Assembly: GCA_020152595.1 (NCBI GenBank)
Contig: JAIGNY010000879.1
Span: forward strand, 549,001-613,000
DNA length: 64,000 nt
Reading direction: 5' to 3'
DNA from: Chiridota heheva
Lineage: Eukaryota; Echinodermata; Holothuroidea; Apodida; Chiridotidae
The notes under the pieces are model-generated. The model saw only the letters and a program-made list of their open reading frames with translations. It had not been told where the DNA came from and did no database searches. This document shows positions 10,779 to 22,520 of the stretch, in pieces. Every line of letters starts with the position of its first letter. Positions within the stretch are counted from its first letter, which is position 1. The position numbers and the translations under genes were made by a program.

Positions 10779-11821
10779 CTGTGGATGAAATTGAAAAATA
10801 ATAGCCATATGAATCAGCAGGGATACATTTAAGATACACTGCAATAATAAAATATTCATGACTAAGTGTCTTGTAAATTTGAATTTGTGATCTGCTAACT
10901 CATGTAAATACCAGCTGAGCAAAACCATAATTAGAATTTTGTTATATATTATATACTGTAAGTTTTCATGGAAGAAATGCTTTTCTGAAGTAGGGTAAAA
11001 AAGTCAGAATTCTCAACATTGAAAGTATTTAAATGATCACTTCAGGGGACACGCAATTTTTTTTTATATGAATGATTACTTTAAAAAAATGAAATGATGA
11101 AGAAATTACTTCAATATCTTATTCTGTTAAGGATATATTCAAGTTTGAAGCTCTGGCTTGTCTGTGTAGAAATGACTGGTGTAGTAAGTCTACTATTGAA
11201 AGAAGGCACCCATATCTTCACATTTTTAACAATTGTTAAAATACTTTTATTACTTTTTACTAGTTTATTGAACTTTTCTCTATTTGAATTGTTTTTTCTC
11301 AAACTTTCTACAGGTGGCAAATTATAATTAACATTGCTAGAATCTGTTTTACTACTTTCTTGACATATCCAATGGTTTTTGGGCCACAAATTTGCATGAC
11401 AAAATATGATAGAATACATAAAGACTTTGAGGAATCTGAGGATATGACATCACAATTAGTCTGGATTTCAGTCATTTCTACACAAACGATACCAAACATA
11501 TCTCCTTAACGTAATAAGATATTTAATGCTTTCTTTACCATTTTGTTTCTTTGAATTCCTCTTTCATACAAGCTCGAAGTGCTTGACCCCTGAACTTATC
11601 ATTAAAAAAAACTACAACATTATATTTTCATTTTCAAATTTACAATCAATCAAGTTTTGCAGTCAACAATTTCTGTAAATAAATATTAACCACTCTTTAA
11701 GAGTTCACTGCCATGCTATCTTGACTATAATCTGCTATTTTGAGTTAAAAGAAACAACAATATCAAGATCAATTGAATATTAATTTTCAAGGACAATGAA
11801 GCTATCGAAAAGAAAAGATAC
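10779..11821 (-). other. Intron sequence with a dispersed-repeat copy
   Basis: Intron between the 16.6 kb and 10.7 kb exons. The segment at 11370-11530 (ATAAAGACTTTGAGGAATCT, TGACATCACAATTAGTC, TTTCAGTCATTTCTACACAA) is the reverse complement of a segment at about 33070-33175, so it is a dispersed repeat. Related phrases (TGTGTAGAAATGACTGG) also occur at 11161 and 31590. No coding exon was seen. Confidence 0.6.
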
Positions 11822-12800
11822 TTAACCCTTTGGGGACAACACAACCGCGCACTACAGACTGCAGGCAGATATATCTGCCGATTTGACTTGTTGACTTTAG
11901 GCTATTACTGCACTACCCCCGCACTTTCTACAGACACGTATACAAGCCGAATCGTTTAATGAATTTATTCTATGAACATTGATACCAAATTGTAAGGGGG
12001 GTTACATTGGATTATTTTGAGAAATTTTGGAATAAAGAAGGAAAATGTGTACTGCTGAGGAAGCATTAGTATTAATTGTTGTTGATCAAGATAGTGATGA
12101 TGAGGATATTCAGGAAGATATTATGATCAGAATTATAGGGAAGAAATAGTGATTCAGTAAGTGAAACTAATGCTAATGTTAGGCTTAGGCCTATACGTAA
12201 CGATAGATAGATAGTTAGACTTAGGCCTGGACGGGAACAAGAGTAAAGCCTGGAGGAACGGGTAGTGATTTCACGAACTATGTAATGATATACACATACT
12301 GTGCTGTACATGGACAGTACTATGTGCTGTATATTTGTGTAATTGAGCGCTAGTGGTATTATGAAATGTATAATAACAGGATAATAACATCAACATAAGA
12401 ATAAAGGTACTCAAATGTTATGTCATTGTAAAGATAATTTATTTCTGCATAATTTTTATGCAGAAAATTAATTAGTTACAGAAACAACTAAGTTTTTATA
12501 AATGGCTGAACAAAAATGGTAAAAGTATAAAATAATGCTTAAATTTGCACAAATTTGCATTTTCAATTAATTAAACTATCCTTACTATGTATATGTATTA
12601 TCTAATTGAGTTATTTCATGTATCATTTGAAAGAGCTGTTCATTCTGAACATAACTGGTGTGCAACTATTTTTGATAAACTACTTTCAACTTGCTGTAAT
12701 TTTAGTTTGAAAATATAGTTTTCAAATTTCATTTGTTCTTCAAAAGTGTCATCCCCAACAAGAAAATTACAAAATTGTGTCCAGTCCACAAAAGGTTAAC
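11822..12800 (+). mobile_element. Non-autonomous piggyBac-type element
   Basis: The left end is TTAA followed by CCCTTTGGGGACA. The right end is GTCCACAAAAGG followed by TTAA, which reads CCTTTTGTGGAC on the other strand. A TTAA target site, CCCTTTG-like termini and an internal remnant of a transposase N-terminus (12045-12149) together point to piggyBac. The element is about 975 bp, far too short for an autonomous copy, and no catalytic DDD core is visible. It lies in the intron between the 16.6 and 10.7 kb kinesin exons. Confidence 0.8.
12045..12149 (+). pseudogene. Remnant of a piggyBac transposase N-terminus
   Basis: A 34-codon plus-strand frame starts MCTAEEALVLIVVD and continues with an acidic run, QDSDDEDIQED, before a stop. 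The TAEEAL start and the acidic stretch are typical of the first 30-40 residues of metazoan piggyBac-derived transposases. The frame stops before any catalytic domain. It lies about 220 bp inside the left TIR, where the real start codon of an intact element would be expected. Confidence 0.7.
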
Positions 12801-13117
12801 AAACAAAATGGCATTAAAAACTAAAAAGGACCCATTTTCATGTGACGTTGATAGAATGCATCAAATACAAGTACTGCATATTGAGAATCAAACCACACAC
12901 AAATGAAGCCAACAATATGACAAAGGATGTCAATAAACCAACTTTAATAATTGTTTAGACTTCCTTTGTCTATCCAATTTAATTGTTTGAACCGAGTGCA
13001 ATTAAGGTATACAGACAGGTAGCAGCAACATGAGTTGTAATGAATTAAAAGATACTAAAAACCATGCAAGTAGTCTCATCACAATCAGTTACAAATTTGA
13101 CAGTTTTACAGCATTTT

Positions 13118-13508
13118 AAAAATTAGATATCTAATTAGCATAATTTGCACAATACTTCGAGATCTCAGAGTGGGACAACTAGGAAATTGCTTCAGTTAGC
13201 TTGTAGTTTCAGTCCCTCAATCTTTTTAAGTTGGCTGGCTATAGTGAACAGGAAATTGGTTATTAGTATAACCTTGACCACAGTAGAACACAATTTGAGA
13301 ACCTTTGATTGTGAAATTTGAGAGAGAAATATCAAGAATTACATTCTTAGCTATATTCCTGTTCATACATCATCACGTTGCATGCTGAAATTTTTAACAA
13401 ACTTTGATTTGTCGTAACTTAAAGAGCTATTGTGACCATTTAAAGATTCATCTACTCAGAATTCAATGCTCTTTCATCTGGGTCTCTCGCTGTCCAGACA
13501 CCTTTAAG
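13118..13508 (+). repeat. Dispersed ~400-bp repeat, copy 1
   Basis: It aligns by eye with 48376-48783 in the same orientation. Shared landmarks in order are CTAATTAGCATAA, GGGACAAC, AGTGAACAGGAAATTGG, CAATTTGAGAA, CTGTTCAT, AACTTTGATTTGTC and ACCTTTAAG. No coding potential was seen. It abuts the 36-bp minisatellite at 13547. Confidence 0.85.
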
Positions 13509-13546
13509 AGCAAACTTGAGCTGCAAAGGATTAATTTGTCATAATA

Positions 13547-16099
13547 GAGGACAAACAGCACTCTGAGGGTATATGTGCATGTAGGGACAAACAGCACTCT
13601 GAAGGTATATGTGCACATAGGGACAAACAGCACTCTGAAGGTATTTGTGCATGAAGGGACAAACAGCACTCTGAAGGTATATGTGCATGTAGGGACAAAC
13701 AGCACTCCGAAGGTATATGTGCAAGTAGGGACAAACAGCACTCTGAAGGTATATGTGCATGTAGGGACAAATAGCACTCTGAAGGTATATGTGCACATAG
13801 GGACAAACAGAACTCTGAAGGTATTTGTGCATGAAGGGACAAACAGCACTCTGAAGGTATATGTGCACGTAGGGACAAACAGCACTCTGAAGGTATATGT
13901 GCATGTAGGGACAAACAGCACTCTGAAGGTATATGTGCATGTAGGGACAAACAGCACTCTGAAGGTATATGTGCATGTAGGGACAAACAGCACTCTGAAG
14001 GTATATGTGCACATAGGGACAAACAGCACTCTGAAGGTATATGTGCATGTAGGGACAAAGGGCACTCTGAAGGTATATGTGCACGTAGGGACAAACAGCA
14101 CTCTGAAGGTATATGTGCATGTAGGGACAAAAAGCACTCTGAAGGTATATGTGCATGTAGGGACAAACAGCACTAGGCTGAAGGTATATGTGCACGTAGG
14201 GACAAACAGCACTAGGCTGAAGGTATATGTGCATGTAGGGACAAACAGCACTCTGAAGGTATATGTGCATGTAGGGACAAACAGCACTCTGAAGGTATAT
14301 GTGCATGTAGGGACAAACAGCACTCTAAAGGTATATGTGCATGTAGGGACAAACAGCACTCTGAAGGTATATGTGCATGTAGGGACAAACAACACTCTGA
14401 AGGTATATGTGCATGTAGGGACAAACAGCACTCTGAAGGTATATGTGCACATAGGGACAAACAGCACTCTGAAGGTATTTGTGCATGAAGGGACAAACAG
14501 CACTCTGAAGGTATATGTGCACGTAGGGACAAACAACACTCTGAAGGTATATGTGCACGTAGGGACAAACAGCACTCTGAAGGTATATGTGCATGTATGG
14601 ACAAACAGCACTCTGAAGGTATATGTGCATGTAGGGACAAACAGCACTCTGAAGGTATATGTAGGGACAAACAGATATGTGCATGTAGGGACAAACAGCA
14701 CTCTAAAGGTGTATGTGCATGTAGGGACAAACAGCACTCTGAAGGTATATGTGCATGTAAGGGACAAACAGCACTCTGAAGGTATATGTGCATGTATGGA
14801 CAAACAGCACTCTGAAGGTATATGTGCATGTAGGGACAAACAGCACTCTGAAGGTATATGTGCACGTAGGGACAAACAGCACTCTAAAGGTGTATGTGCA
14901 TGTAAGGGGGACAAACAGCACTCTGAAGGTATATGTGCATGTAGGGACAAACAGCACTCTAAAGGTATATGTGCATGTAGGGACAAACAGCACTCTGAAG
15001 GTATATGTGCATGTAGGGACAAACAGCACTCTGAAGGTATATGTGCACGTAGGGACAAACAGCACTAGGGACAAACAGCACTCTGAAGGTATATGTGCAT
15101 GTATGGACAAACAGCACTCTGAAGGTATATGTGCATGTAGGGACAAACAGCACTCTGAAGGTATATGTGCACGTAGGGAAAAACAGCACTCTAAAGGTGT
15201 ATGTGCACGTAGGGACAAACAGCACTCTGAAGGTATATGTGCACGCAGGGACAAACAGCACTCTAAAGGTATATGTGCATGTAGGGACAAAGGGCACTCT
15301 GAAGGTATATGTGCATGTAGGGACAAACAGCACTCTGAAGGTATATGTGCACGTAGGGACAAACAGCACTCTGAAGGTATATGTGCACGCAGGGACAAAC
15401 AGCACTCTGAAGGTATATGTGCATGTAGGGACAAACAGCACTCTGAAGGTATATGTGCACGTAGGGAAAAACAGCACTCTAAAGGTGTATGTGCACGTAG
15501 GGACAAACAGCACTCTGAAGGTATATGTGCATGTAGGGACAAAGGGCACTCTGAAGGTATATGTGAGGGACAAACAGCACTCTAAAGGTATATGTGCATG
15601 TAGGGACAAAGGGCACTCTGAAGGTATATGTGCACTCGCATGTAGGGACAAACAGCACTCTGAAGGTATATGTGCAGGTATATGTGCATGTAGGGACAAA
15701 CAGCACTCTGAAGGTATATGTGCATGTAGGGACAAACAGCACTCTGAAGGTATATGTGCACGCAGGGACAAACAGCACTCTAAAGGTATATGTGCATGTA
15801 GGGACAAACAGCACTCTGAAGGTATATGTGCACATAGGGACAAACAGCACTCTGAAGGTATATGTGCATGTAGGGACAAACAGCACTCTGAAGGTATATG
15901 TGCATGTAGGGACAAACAGTACTCTGAAGGTATTTGTGCATGTAGGGACAAACAGCACTCTGAAGGTATTTGTGCATGAAGGGACAAACAGCACTCTGAA
16001 GGTATATGTGCACATAGGGACAAACAGCACTCTGAAGGTATATGTGCACGTAGGGAAAAACAGCACTAGGCTGAAGGTATATGTGCATGTGGGACAATG
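13547..16099. repeat. 36-bp minisatellite, about 70 copies
   Basis: The unit contains GGGACAAACAGCACTCTGAA and GGTATATGTGCATGTA. Common variants are CATGTA/CACGTA/CACATA and CTCTGAA/CTCTAAA, with a few AGGCTGAA forms and several truncated units near 14640-14690, 15065, 15560 and 15640. Because 36 is a multiple of three, the array is open in several frames on both strands. The apparent proteins of 200-531 residues (on plus, VGTNSTLKVYVH or ICACRDKQHSEG; on minus, HIPSECCLSLHA) are products of the repeat. It lies in the intron between the 16.6 and 10.7 kb exons. Confidence 0.97.
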
Positions 16100-16363
16100 T
16101 TAGTTCAATTCCTACAAATCTATTCAAAGCAGCAAAAGTTTTCATACAAATCAGTTGACCATTGATGACGATTTTACATCATTTTTAAATCTCCAGTATC
16201 ATTTGTACATTTTAATCACATTTTGTGATGTATTACAAGGTGACTGGTAATTTCTTTTGTAAATACTGCTTTTTTAATGTCTACCATATTTTTTTTAAAA
16301 GGTGCGGCAAATTCTTTGCCATGCCCCTAATAAAATCATACTAGGAATAGTTTGTTTATTTGT
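16100..16363. other. Short intron remainder after the 36-bp array
   Basis: Nothing was recognised beyond a run of T and an AAAAGG-rich stretch. Confidence 0.5.
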
Positions 16364-16475
16364 TTGTTTGATGAAGGCTTAATTGCACCGCCACAGCGGG
16401 GGTCAAATTGTGCCTCAGCGGTTAGAAATATAATACGACAGCAAGGGTCAATTTGTGCCTCAGAGGTTAGTAATA
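16364..16475 (-). mobile_element. LINE 3'-end fragment (jockey/I-like family)
   Basis: TTTGTTTGTTTGATGAAGGCTTAA is followed by CACAGCGGGGGTCAAATTGTGCCTC and GGTTAG. It closely matches the terminal 70 bp of the LINE at 33190-35075 in the same orientation. The GGTCAA-TTGTGCCTCAG-GGTTAG part is repeated once more at about 16445-16470. Confidence 0.8.
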
Positions 16476-16535
16476 TAAAAGTGCTTTACTGCACTGCCTA
16501 GAGGTCTGGTATAATTTATATAGTACATGACTGAC

Positions 16536-16725
16536 CTTTAACCTAACACCTCTGGCCCCTGTGGAATCTGCCCTCTCACTTCCTGCCAAGTCCACCAAGC
16601 TGATCTTGCTGACCTTCTCGGTGAACAAGTTTGTTTCTACGTCGTGACGCTTCTGGGTGAAGACGATGGTGAATACGGCATGAGATCGGCTGCTAGTGGC
16701 ATTCATGTTGGTGGATGCAACGGTT
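16536..16725 (-). CDS. KIF1: KIF1/unc-104-type kinesin, switch I/switch II exon
   Basis: A 190-nt exon: one base completes an Arg codon from the previous exon, then 63 codons follow. The acceptor is TGCTTCCTCAG and the donor is GTCAGTCATG. In order it encodes [15 protein letters not shown] (switch I, with the SSRSH nucleotide-sensing motif), [17 protein letters not shown], the [20 protein letters not shown] segment (switch II, DLAGSE) and [15 protein letters not shown] and [22 protein letters not shown] point to the KIF1A/B/C branch rather than KIF13 or KIF16. The exon limits match known KIF1 genes. The Met inside the exon (TNMN) is not a translation start. Confidence 0.97.
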
Positions 16726-17406
16726 CTGAGGAAGCAATGTATGTTTGGATTAAAGAAAAACTAGACCACTATAGTGAGTGTGTCTCTTTGCATGGATTTT
16801 TAAAATACACATTGACCTGTTTTGATCCTAAAAGTGATCAATTGTTTCTGTTATGAATTTTAGAAAACAACTTGGTATAAAATTTGGTGTTAGAGATGTT
16901 TTGTAGCTCTCCACGTGGAAAAGCTTTGCTGATTACTATAGAGTCTCTAATAAATTGTGACCTCACTTTTCCATCTAGTGCCCCTGTAAGTGAAAATACA
17001 GGTATCTGCCAAACTAAAGTCTCAAATTGCATCTAAACAGTGTTATACTCTGAACAAAGTTATATACTCTGCTTATTTGCTGATGAAATGCAATATTGCA
17101 TGTGCTGAGGGCAAGGAACATATACAGTAATTTTGACAGGATAGATTATAGGTTATTCTGGATAGGATTAGGATAGGAATTTAAAGAATTTTGGACTTGG
17201 ATTTATACGTTTTTGTTTGTGATTACTTTGTTACTTTCTTTGTTGATTGTTATTTTTAAAAATACCTGCTTTTTCAAAGTATTACATTTTTCAGACTTCC
17301 TTGACTTGTTACTTTATATGAGTTAACCATACACTTGGCGGAAACAGAACCGACTGGTTGGCTCGGTGCAAAATGAGCGTCCACCTTTCCTGTGTGGGGT
17401 CATACC
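16726..17406 (-). other. Intron sequence
   Basis: Start of the 1.5-kb intron between the 18.3 and 16.6 kb exons, on its 3' side in gene orientation. Nothing coding was recognised. Confidence 0.6.
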
Positions 17407-17587
17407 CAGGGCCATAATTATCATCTGGAAAGTAGGGGGGGAGGCCTCTTATTAAAATAGAGGTGGGGGGGGGGGGACAAGAGTCAATTTTTCCCCAAAA
17501 CATAGTGAATTTTAAACATTCTGATAAAAAGTGGGTGGGGGAAGGGGGGAAATGTCCCCTTGCATTCCCCCAGGAATAATGGCCCTG
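17407..17587. mobile_element. hAT-type MITE with 8-bp target duplication
   Basis: The left end is CAGGGCCATAATTAT and the right end reads CAGGGCCATTATTCC on the other strand. The element is 181 bp. It is flanked by GTCATACC on both sides (17399-17406 and 17588-17595), an 8-bp target-site duplication as expected for hAT. The CAGGG start also fits hAT. The interior is G-rich and non-coding. Confidence 0.88.
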
Positions 17588-17929
17588 GTCATACCAGAGA
17601 CTTTGTAAATGGCATGTGCTGCTTCTTCGTCTGGTGATTAACATTTAAAGGACAAGAGCAAGGTAGAAATGTGGTTAATGAAATGTTGTGTCATTATTGG
17701 CTGCACAGAGGTTTTGCCCTGCTTAACATACTGTAGTCCTTGGAACTAGAGAATGGTCTGGTTTGTGTGGGTGATAGGCGTAAAGTGCTTTGAGGAGGCT
17801 GTGCCCTGGAAGGTGCTATGTAAGTCCCTCACATGATTAGTACTTGTGCTTGAGTATACTCGCAGTGTGAACATAACTGCATGTAATCAAGAACAGTAAC
17901 AAATGGATTGTAACATGAGGCATCAGTTA

Positions 17930-18206
17930 GTTAAAGGAACTGGGGGCCGAAAAGTCAGGGTGTATATTTCTTGAGTCTCAAGAATATTTGAACAAACGTT
18001 TAGTGCGATGATAGCACTGAAAACCTTTGACACGAAGGTTCAAATTAATCCTACTCACATTTTATGTATATTTATGAAGTAATTTTGCAACGACATGCAT
18101 GAGTATCAAAAATTACACCTGACTGAAATTTCAAAATTTCCTTGACTCCATTAACATCCACATAATTGAGCAAAAAAAAAACTTTTCAGTCGAGTTCTCC
18201 TTTAAC
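17930..18206. repeat. Dispersed MITE-like repeat with AGGAGAACT-type ends
   Basis: It starts GTTAAAGGAACTG and ends GAGTTCTCCTTTAAC, so the two ends are inverted copies. The body (GAGTCTCAAGAATATTTG near 17970) has a diverged relative at about 46276-46540, where GAGTCTCATGAATATTTGGA and AGCTCCTTTAAC occur at the equivalent places, and weaker relatives near 59145-59200. It is inserted directly upstream of the 18.25 kb donor. No target duplication could be assigned. Confidence 0.6.
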
Positions 18207-18254
18207 AAAGATGTCCGAGGGTCACCCACGATAGATAAAAAAGAAAATGTTTAC

Positions 18255-18499
18255 CTTGCTTTGTTGCCCTCAACCATCAAATCTGAGATGTCCGTGTAAG
18301 AGGTGACTGCAAGCTTGGACAAGTCTTCGACGTAAGGACCTAAAATGGGATGCTCCCTAACTCTCAAGTTCTTAGAGTTTTTAGGGTTGAGGAGGTCCCG
18401 CACTCTCTCACAGTATATTTCCATGTAACTAACCTCTACAGAGAAAGCTAGATTGTTGTCGTTGTTTTTGTTGATGCGGTCAAAAAGTTCCTCACAAAG
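18255..18499 (-). CDS. KIF1: KIF1/unc-104-type kinesin, central motor-domain exon
   Basis: A 245-nt exon: 81 codons plus AG, the first two bases of an Arg codon finished in the next exon. The acceptor is TTATCCAACAG and the donor is GTAAACATTT. It begins [16 protein letters not shown] and contains [20 protein letters not shown], then [20 protein letters not shown] and [18 protein letters not shown]. This is the part of the kinesin-3 motor between the P-loop and switch I, and [12 protein letters not shown] is characteristic of the family. Conservation with animal KIF1A/B is near complete apart from the variable loop KNNDNNLAF. Sequence upstream of the acceptor is open but not homologous, so it is not coding. 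Confidence 0.97.
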
Positions 18500-20009
18500 C
18501 TGTTGGATAAAACAAAACCAGACTTGGTAGAGTGTAAGAACAGATTTTATATTAACCAGAAAGAGCAGTAAATTGTAAGAGGAATAATCTTTAATATTAC
18601 AAAAAACACCTAAAAACTCATAATCAAAAGAATCCTCAGAAAAACACAACTGACATGGCTCCCACATACATGGCCTAAGTAGGGATTTAGCTTTTCTCTC
18701 AAGTTTCAATTTTTAAAAGTATTTTTTTTCCAAGTTATTTCTGTCTCACTTGCTGTTTTCACTCACCTATGGAAGAACCAGGATTTCAGAATTTTTACCA
18801 TAGTTATCATTGGAATTTTAGACATTGTCCAGAGCATTTATCTTCATTTCTATTTATAATTAAACAGTCAGTTCCCAGCCTCGCATTAATGAGAGTTGGT
18901 GTGACGTTATTTTCTTCGGTCAGATCTCCGCCCACTTTCAGAATTTTGCAGTTTTGGCGAAAGCGATCACTCGATGACACAGCTTTCTATTACGTGGGGT
19001 GTCACCTGACAACGTTGTAGCAGTAAGATAGTGAATAAGATAGGTGCGAGACGGTTGATTTCTTTTTCGATGATACCAAATTTTCCATATTCTAATTTTG
19101 CGTAAATGTCATTTGAATTGGTGGATTTAAATATTGGCTTAATTCTTAGACCAAATTCATGCTGAACTCCTGATTGGATTCCTTCAGATTTAGGCCAAAA
19201 TTTATTGATAATTCATTGACAACGCAGTAAACTTTCACACCCGTACCAAATTTGTATGGGCCCAGTGGCGATTAGTGACAGCATTTTGAAGTTGAAAATG
19301 GCCACCATTAGAGAGATTAGCATTAAATTTTACATGGATTTTATCACAATCATCTAGATAAGATTTATTTTACATCCATCTCATTTATTATTCTGACCTA
19401 GCCTAGGGCCTAGTAGCAGTCAATGTGTCATTTGATTTGTTTTAATCTGAGCAGTATTAAATATAATATGATTGAGGCAAATTATGTGAAATTTGTTGTA
19501 ATAGTGAAAGACCAGTGAGTTTTCTAATCATTGTTTAGGTTGAAGTGTGGGCAAGGTCTGTTGTGAAAATGAGATTGAGATTAGTGTGTCAATGGTAATA
19601 CAAAACAACCATGGATCTAGGTTCTACAGGATAAAATTAACAATCAAGTTATTTTCAATGTCAACCTAGTGTGTTGTCGTCTTGGCATACTGTCTTTGTA
19701 TAATTGTCTTAAAATACCGCATTAGACAATGAGGAAATGCTTTAAGTCAAAAATATCTATACTGCAGATTATCTGCTAGTTTAGGCCTTACCCTGAAGAC
19801 TTAAATATGATCTGAGTGGTTGTGAAAACTTTTCCTGTTTATGTGTATGTGTTTTTATTTTTCCAATTGAGTGTTTCATTAGTAATTTCTAAAAATTCAA
19901 GTGGCACTACATATATATATTCATATGTAGCATTGCACCTTACATGGGGATTGTTTTTGATGAAAATTAAGTTGTCATGAACATTTTTATTATTGTCTTG
20001 AACAGTTGA
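18500..20009 (-). other. Intron sequence
   Basis: Part of the 7.2-kb intron between the 25.7 and 18.3 kb exons. The plus-strand ORF 18769-19020 has no recognisable family. No repeat was seen. Confidence 0.55.
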
Positions 20010-21006
20010 AGAACAGTACTGCATTTGTGTACTCTGTTTCTGAACAGTACTGCATTTGTGTACTCTGTTTCTGAACAGTACTGCATTTGTGTACTCTGTT
20101 TCTGAACAGTACTGCATTTGTGTATTCTGTTTATGAACAGTACTGCATTTGTGTACTCTGTTTCTGAACAGTACTGCATTTGTGTACTCTGTTTCTGAAC
20201 GTATTCTGTTTATGAACAGTACTGCATTTGTGTACTCTGTTTCTGAACAGTACTGCATTTGTGTATTCTGTTTCTGAACAGTACTGTATTTGTGTATTCT
20301 GTTTGTGAACAGTACTACATTTGTGTACTCTGTTTCTGAACAGTTGTGCATTTGTGTATTCTGTTTCTGAACAGTACTGCATTTGTGTACTCTGTTTCTG
20401 AACAGTACTGCATTTGTGTATTCTGTTTCTGAACAGTACTGCATTTGTGTATTCTGTTTCTGAACAGTACTGCATTTGTGTATTCTGTTTCTGAACAGTA
20501 CTGCATTTGTGTATTCTGTTTCTGAACAGTACTGTGTTTCTGAACAGTACTGCATTTGTGTACTCTGTTTATGAACAGTACTGCATTTGTGTATTCTGTT
20601 TATAAACAGTACTGCATTTGTGTATTCTGTTTATGAACAGTACTGCATTTGTGTATTCTGTTTCTGAACAGTACTGCATTTGTGTACTCTGTTTCTGAAC
20701 AGTACTGCATTTGTGTATTCTGTTTCTGAACAGTACTGCATTTGTGTACTCTGTTTCTGAACAGTACTGCATTTGTGTATTCTGTTTATGAACAGTACTG
20801 CATTTGTGTATTCTGTTTATGAACAGTACTGCATTTGTGTATTCTGTTTATGAACAGCACTGCATTTGTGTACTCTGTTTCTGAACAGTACTGCATTTGT
20901 GTATTCTGTTTCTGAACAGTACTACATTTGTGTACTCTGTTTCTGAACAGTACTGCATTTGTGTACTCTGTTTCTGAACAGTACTACATTTGTGTATTCT
21001 GTTTAT
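20010..21006. repeat. 31-bp minisatellite, about 32 copies
   Basis: The unit contains GAACAGTACTGCATTTGTGT and ACTCTGTTTCT. Variants alternate between TACTCTG and TATTCTG and between TTTCT and TTTAT. Truncated units occur near 20200 and 20530. The period is not a multiple of three, but 93 bp (three units) is, so minus-strand ORFs of up to 238 codons appear (CSTVQKQNTQMQYCSE and related frames). They are not genes. Confidence 0.97.
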
Positions 21007-22520
21007 ATTTCAAGGGTATATAAATTGTCAGTATCAGAAGTATATCAAATGTCTTCCTCCTCTGAATAGCATTATCAATTTTTATTGTTGCAAGTTATTG
21101 ACATTGTGCAAGTATGGATAACTAGAACACTGGTTAAAGTGTACATGTGATCCTTTTATATGCCATACAAATGGCTAAAGTATTCTACATATTCATACAA
21201 AGGGTGCACATGATTATTAACTGCTGTTATGCAAAGTTTCAGACTATTTTGTGAATAATGTTATTCTCTAAGGCAAATTTTGTTTTCAGTGTTTGGGTTT
21301 AAAGGTCATTCTCATACTACGAGTCAGTGTTTTCTGACCATCTGCCAGATTCATCCCCAGGTTCATAAATAATAAATTGAATATTTTTTGTTATGTTTGA
21401 GGATCTGTGTAATTTTAACTGGCATAATTGATTAAATTGCTATCATATAACCAAAATAATCTCAACTTCAATTTTTGTCAGAGGAGGCAGTCCAATCCAT
21501 AGTTCATGCTGATGAAATTTCATACCAATAGGCCGTAAAGTAACATGTGTTTTTGCAAGATGTTAGAAGAAAGTACATGAAATCAGGGATTTGTTATTTG
21601 GGATAAGTAATCTCTGGTGAAATAGTATTTTAGCAGTATAAGCAAATATAAATGTATTAAACCCTATGAATTATAGCAAAGAAATAGTGAAAATACTACT
21701 GCATAGGCTGAATTTGAGAAAATCAGTATTGACACTACATTACATACACCAAGGTTCTTAAAACCCTGCATACACTGACTGTATTCAGTTGCCTCAAGGA
21801 GCTCTGTTATCACTAAATATCATTCATTTCATCAAAATCAAATTTGTCAAAATCTGAAGTATATACTGTTTGTTATTTCAAAGAAACTATTAAGTTATCA
21901 GGGAATTTGAAGGGTTTGTATCCACAAACGCCATTTCATACTTTAGTACATTACATGCGTACTTTAATACAGTACATGCCAGATTATGATACTGAGGTAA
22001 ACAACACCATGTGACTGCACATTGTACAATCATGATATGGATTGTATAATATTAGCAAATCAACATGGTTCCTCTGGAAATTCATGCAAAACTTGCAAAC
22101 CCCTGAACCGATGCCTCTTATTTTCATAGATTTAAATATAATTTTTTTTTCTGTGACATATTTAAAGATCGTGTGGGCCCAAGACTGGAAATGTGTTTTG
22201 TGACTTATGTTTTTCGACACTCATTTTTTCCAAATTTTCATTTTTTTTTGCTCGAATTATTTCTTCAAATGTTAATGGATAGTACAGTATTTACAACACT
22301 TTCTCTGCCTAAATTTCATGTACTAATAATACTTTTTCATAACAAAGCTGTAATCACCTTCGAAAAACAGCATTCTTCAACTCATATATTCATAAATCCA
22401 AATGGGCGGAATACGCCCAGAAGAGAAAAAGCAACTTTTGTGAGGCTGGGAACTGACTGTAAAGTTCAATTTTTGCCCCGCCCCCAATCCTGCGTTGCTC
22501 CTACAACCTAAATCTCTAAC
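21007..22520 (-). other. Intron sequence
   Basis: AT-rich, with no recognisable gene, RNA or repeat. The plus-strand ORF 22173-22511 (112 codons) crosses into the next array and shows no family signature. Confidence 0.55.

Noticed and set aside
13463..16145. Very long overlapping ORFs on both strands (up to 531 codons) with Cys-rich or VGTNSTLKVYVH repeats
   Set aside because: They exist only because the 36-bp unit is a multiple of three and lacks stops in several frames. Both strands are open over the same bases, unit indels switch frames, and the location is inside an intron of the kinesin.
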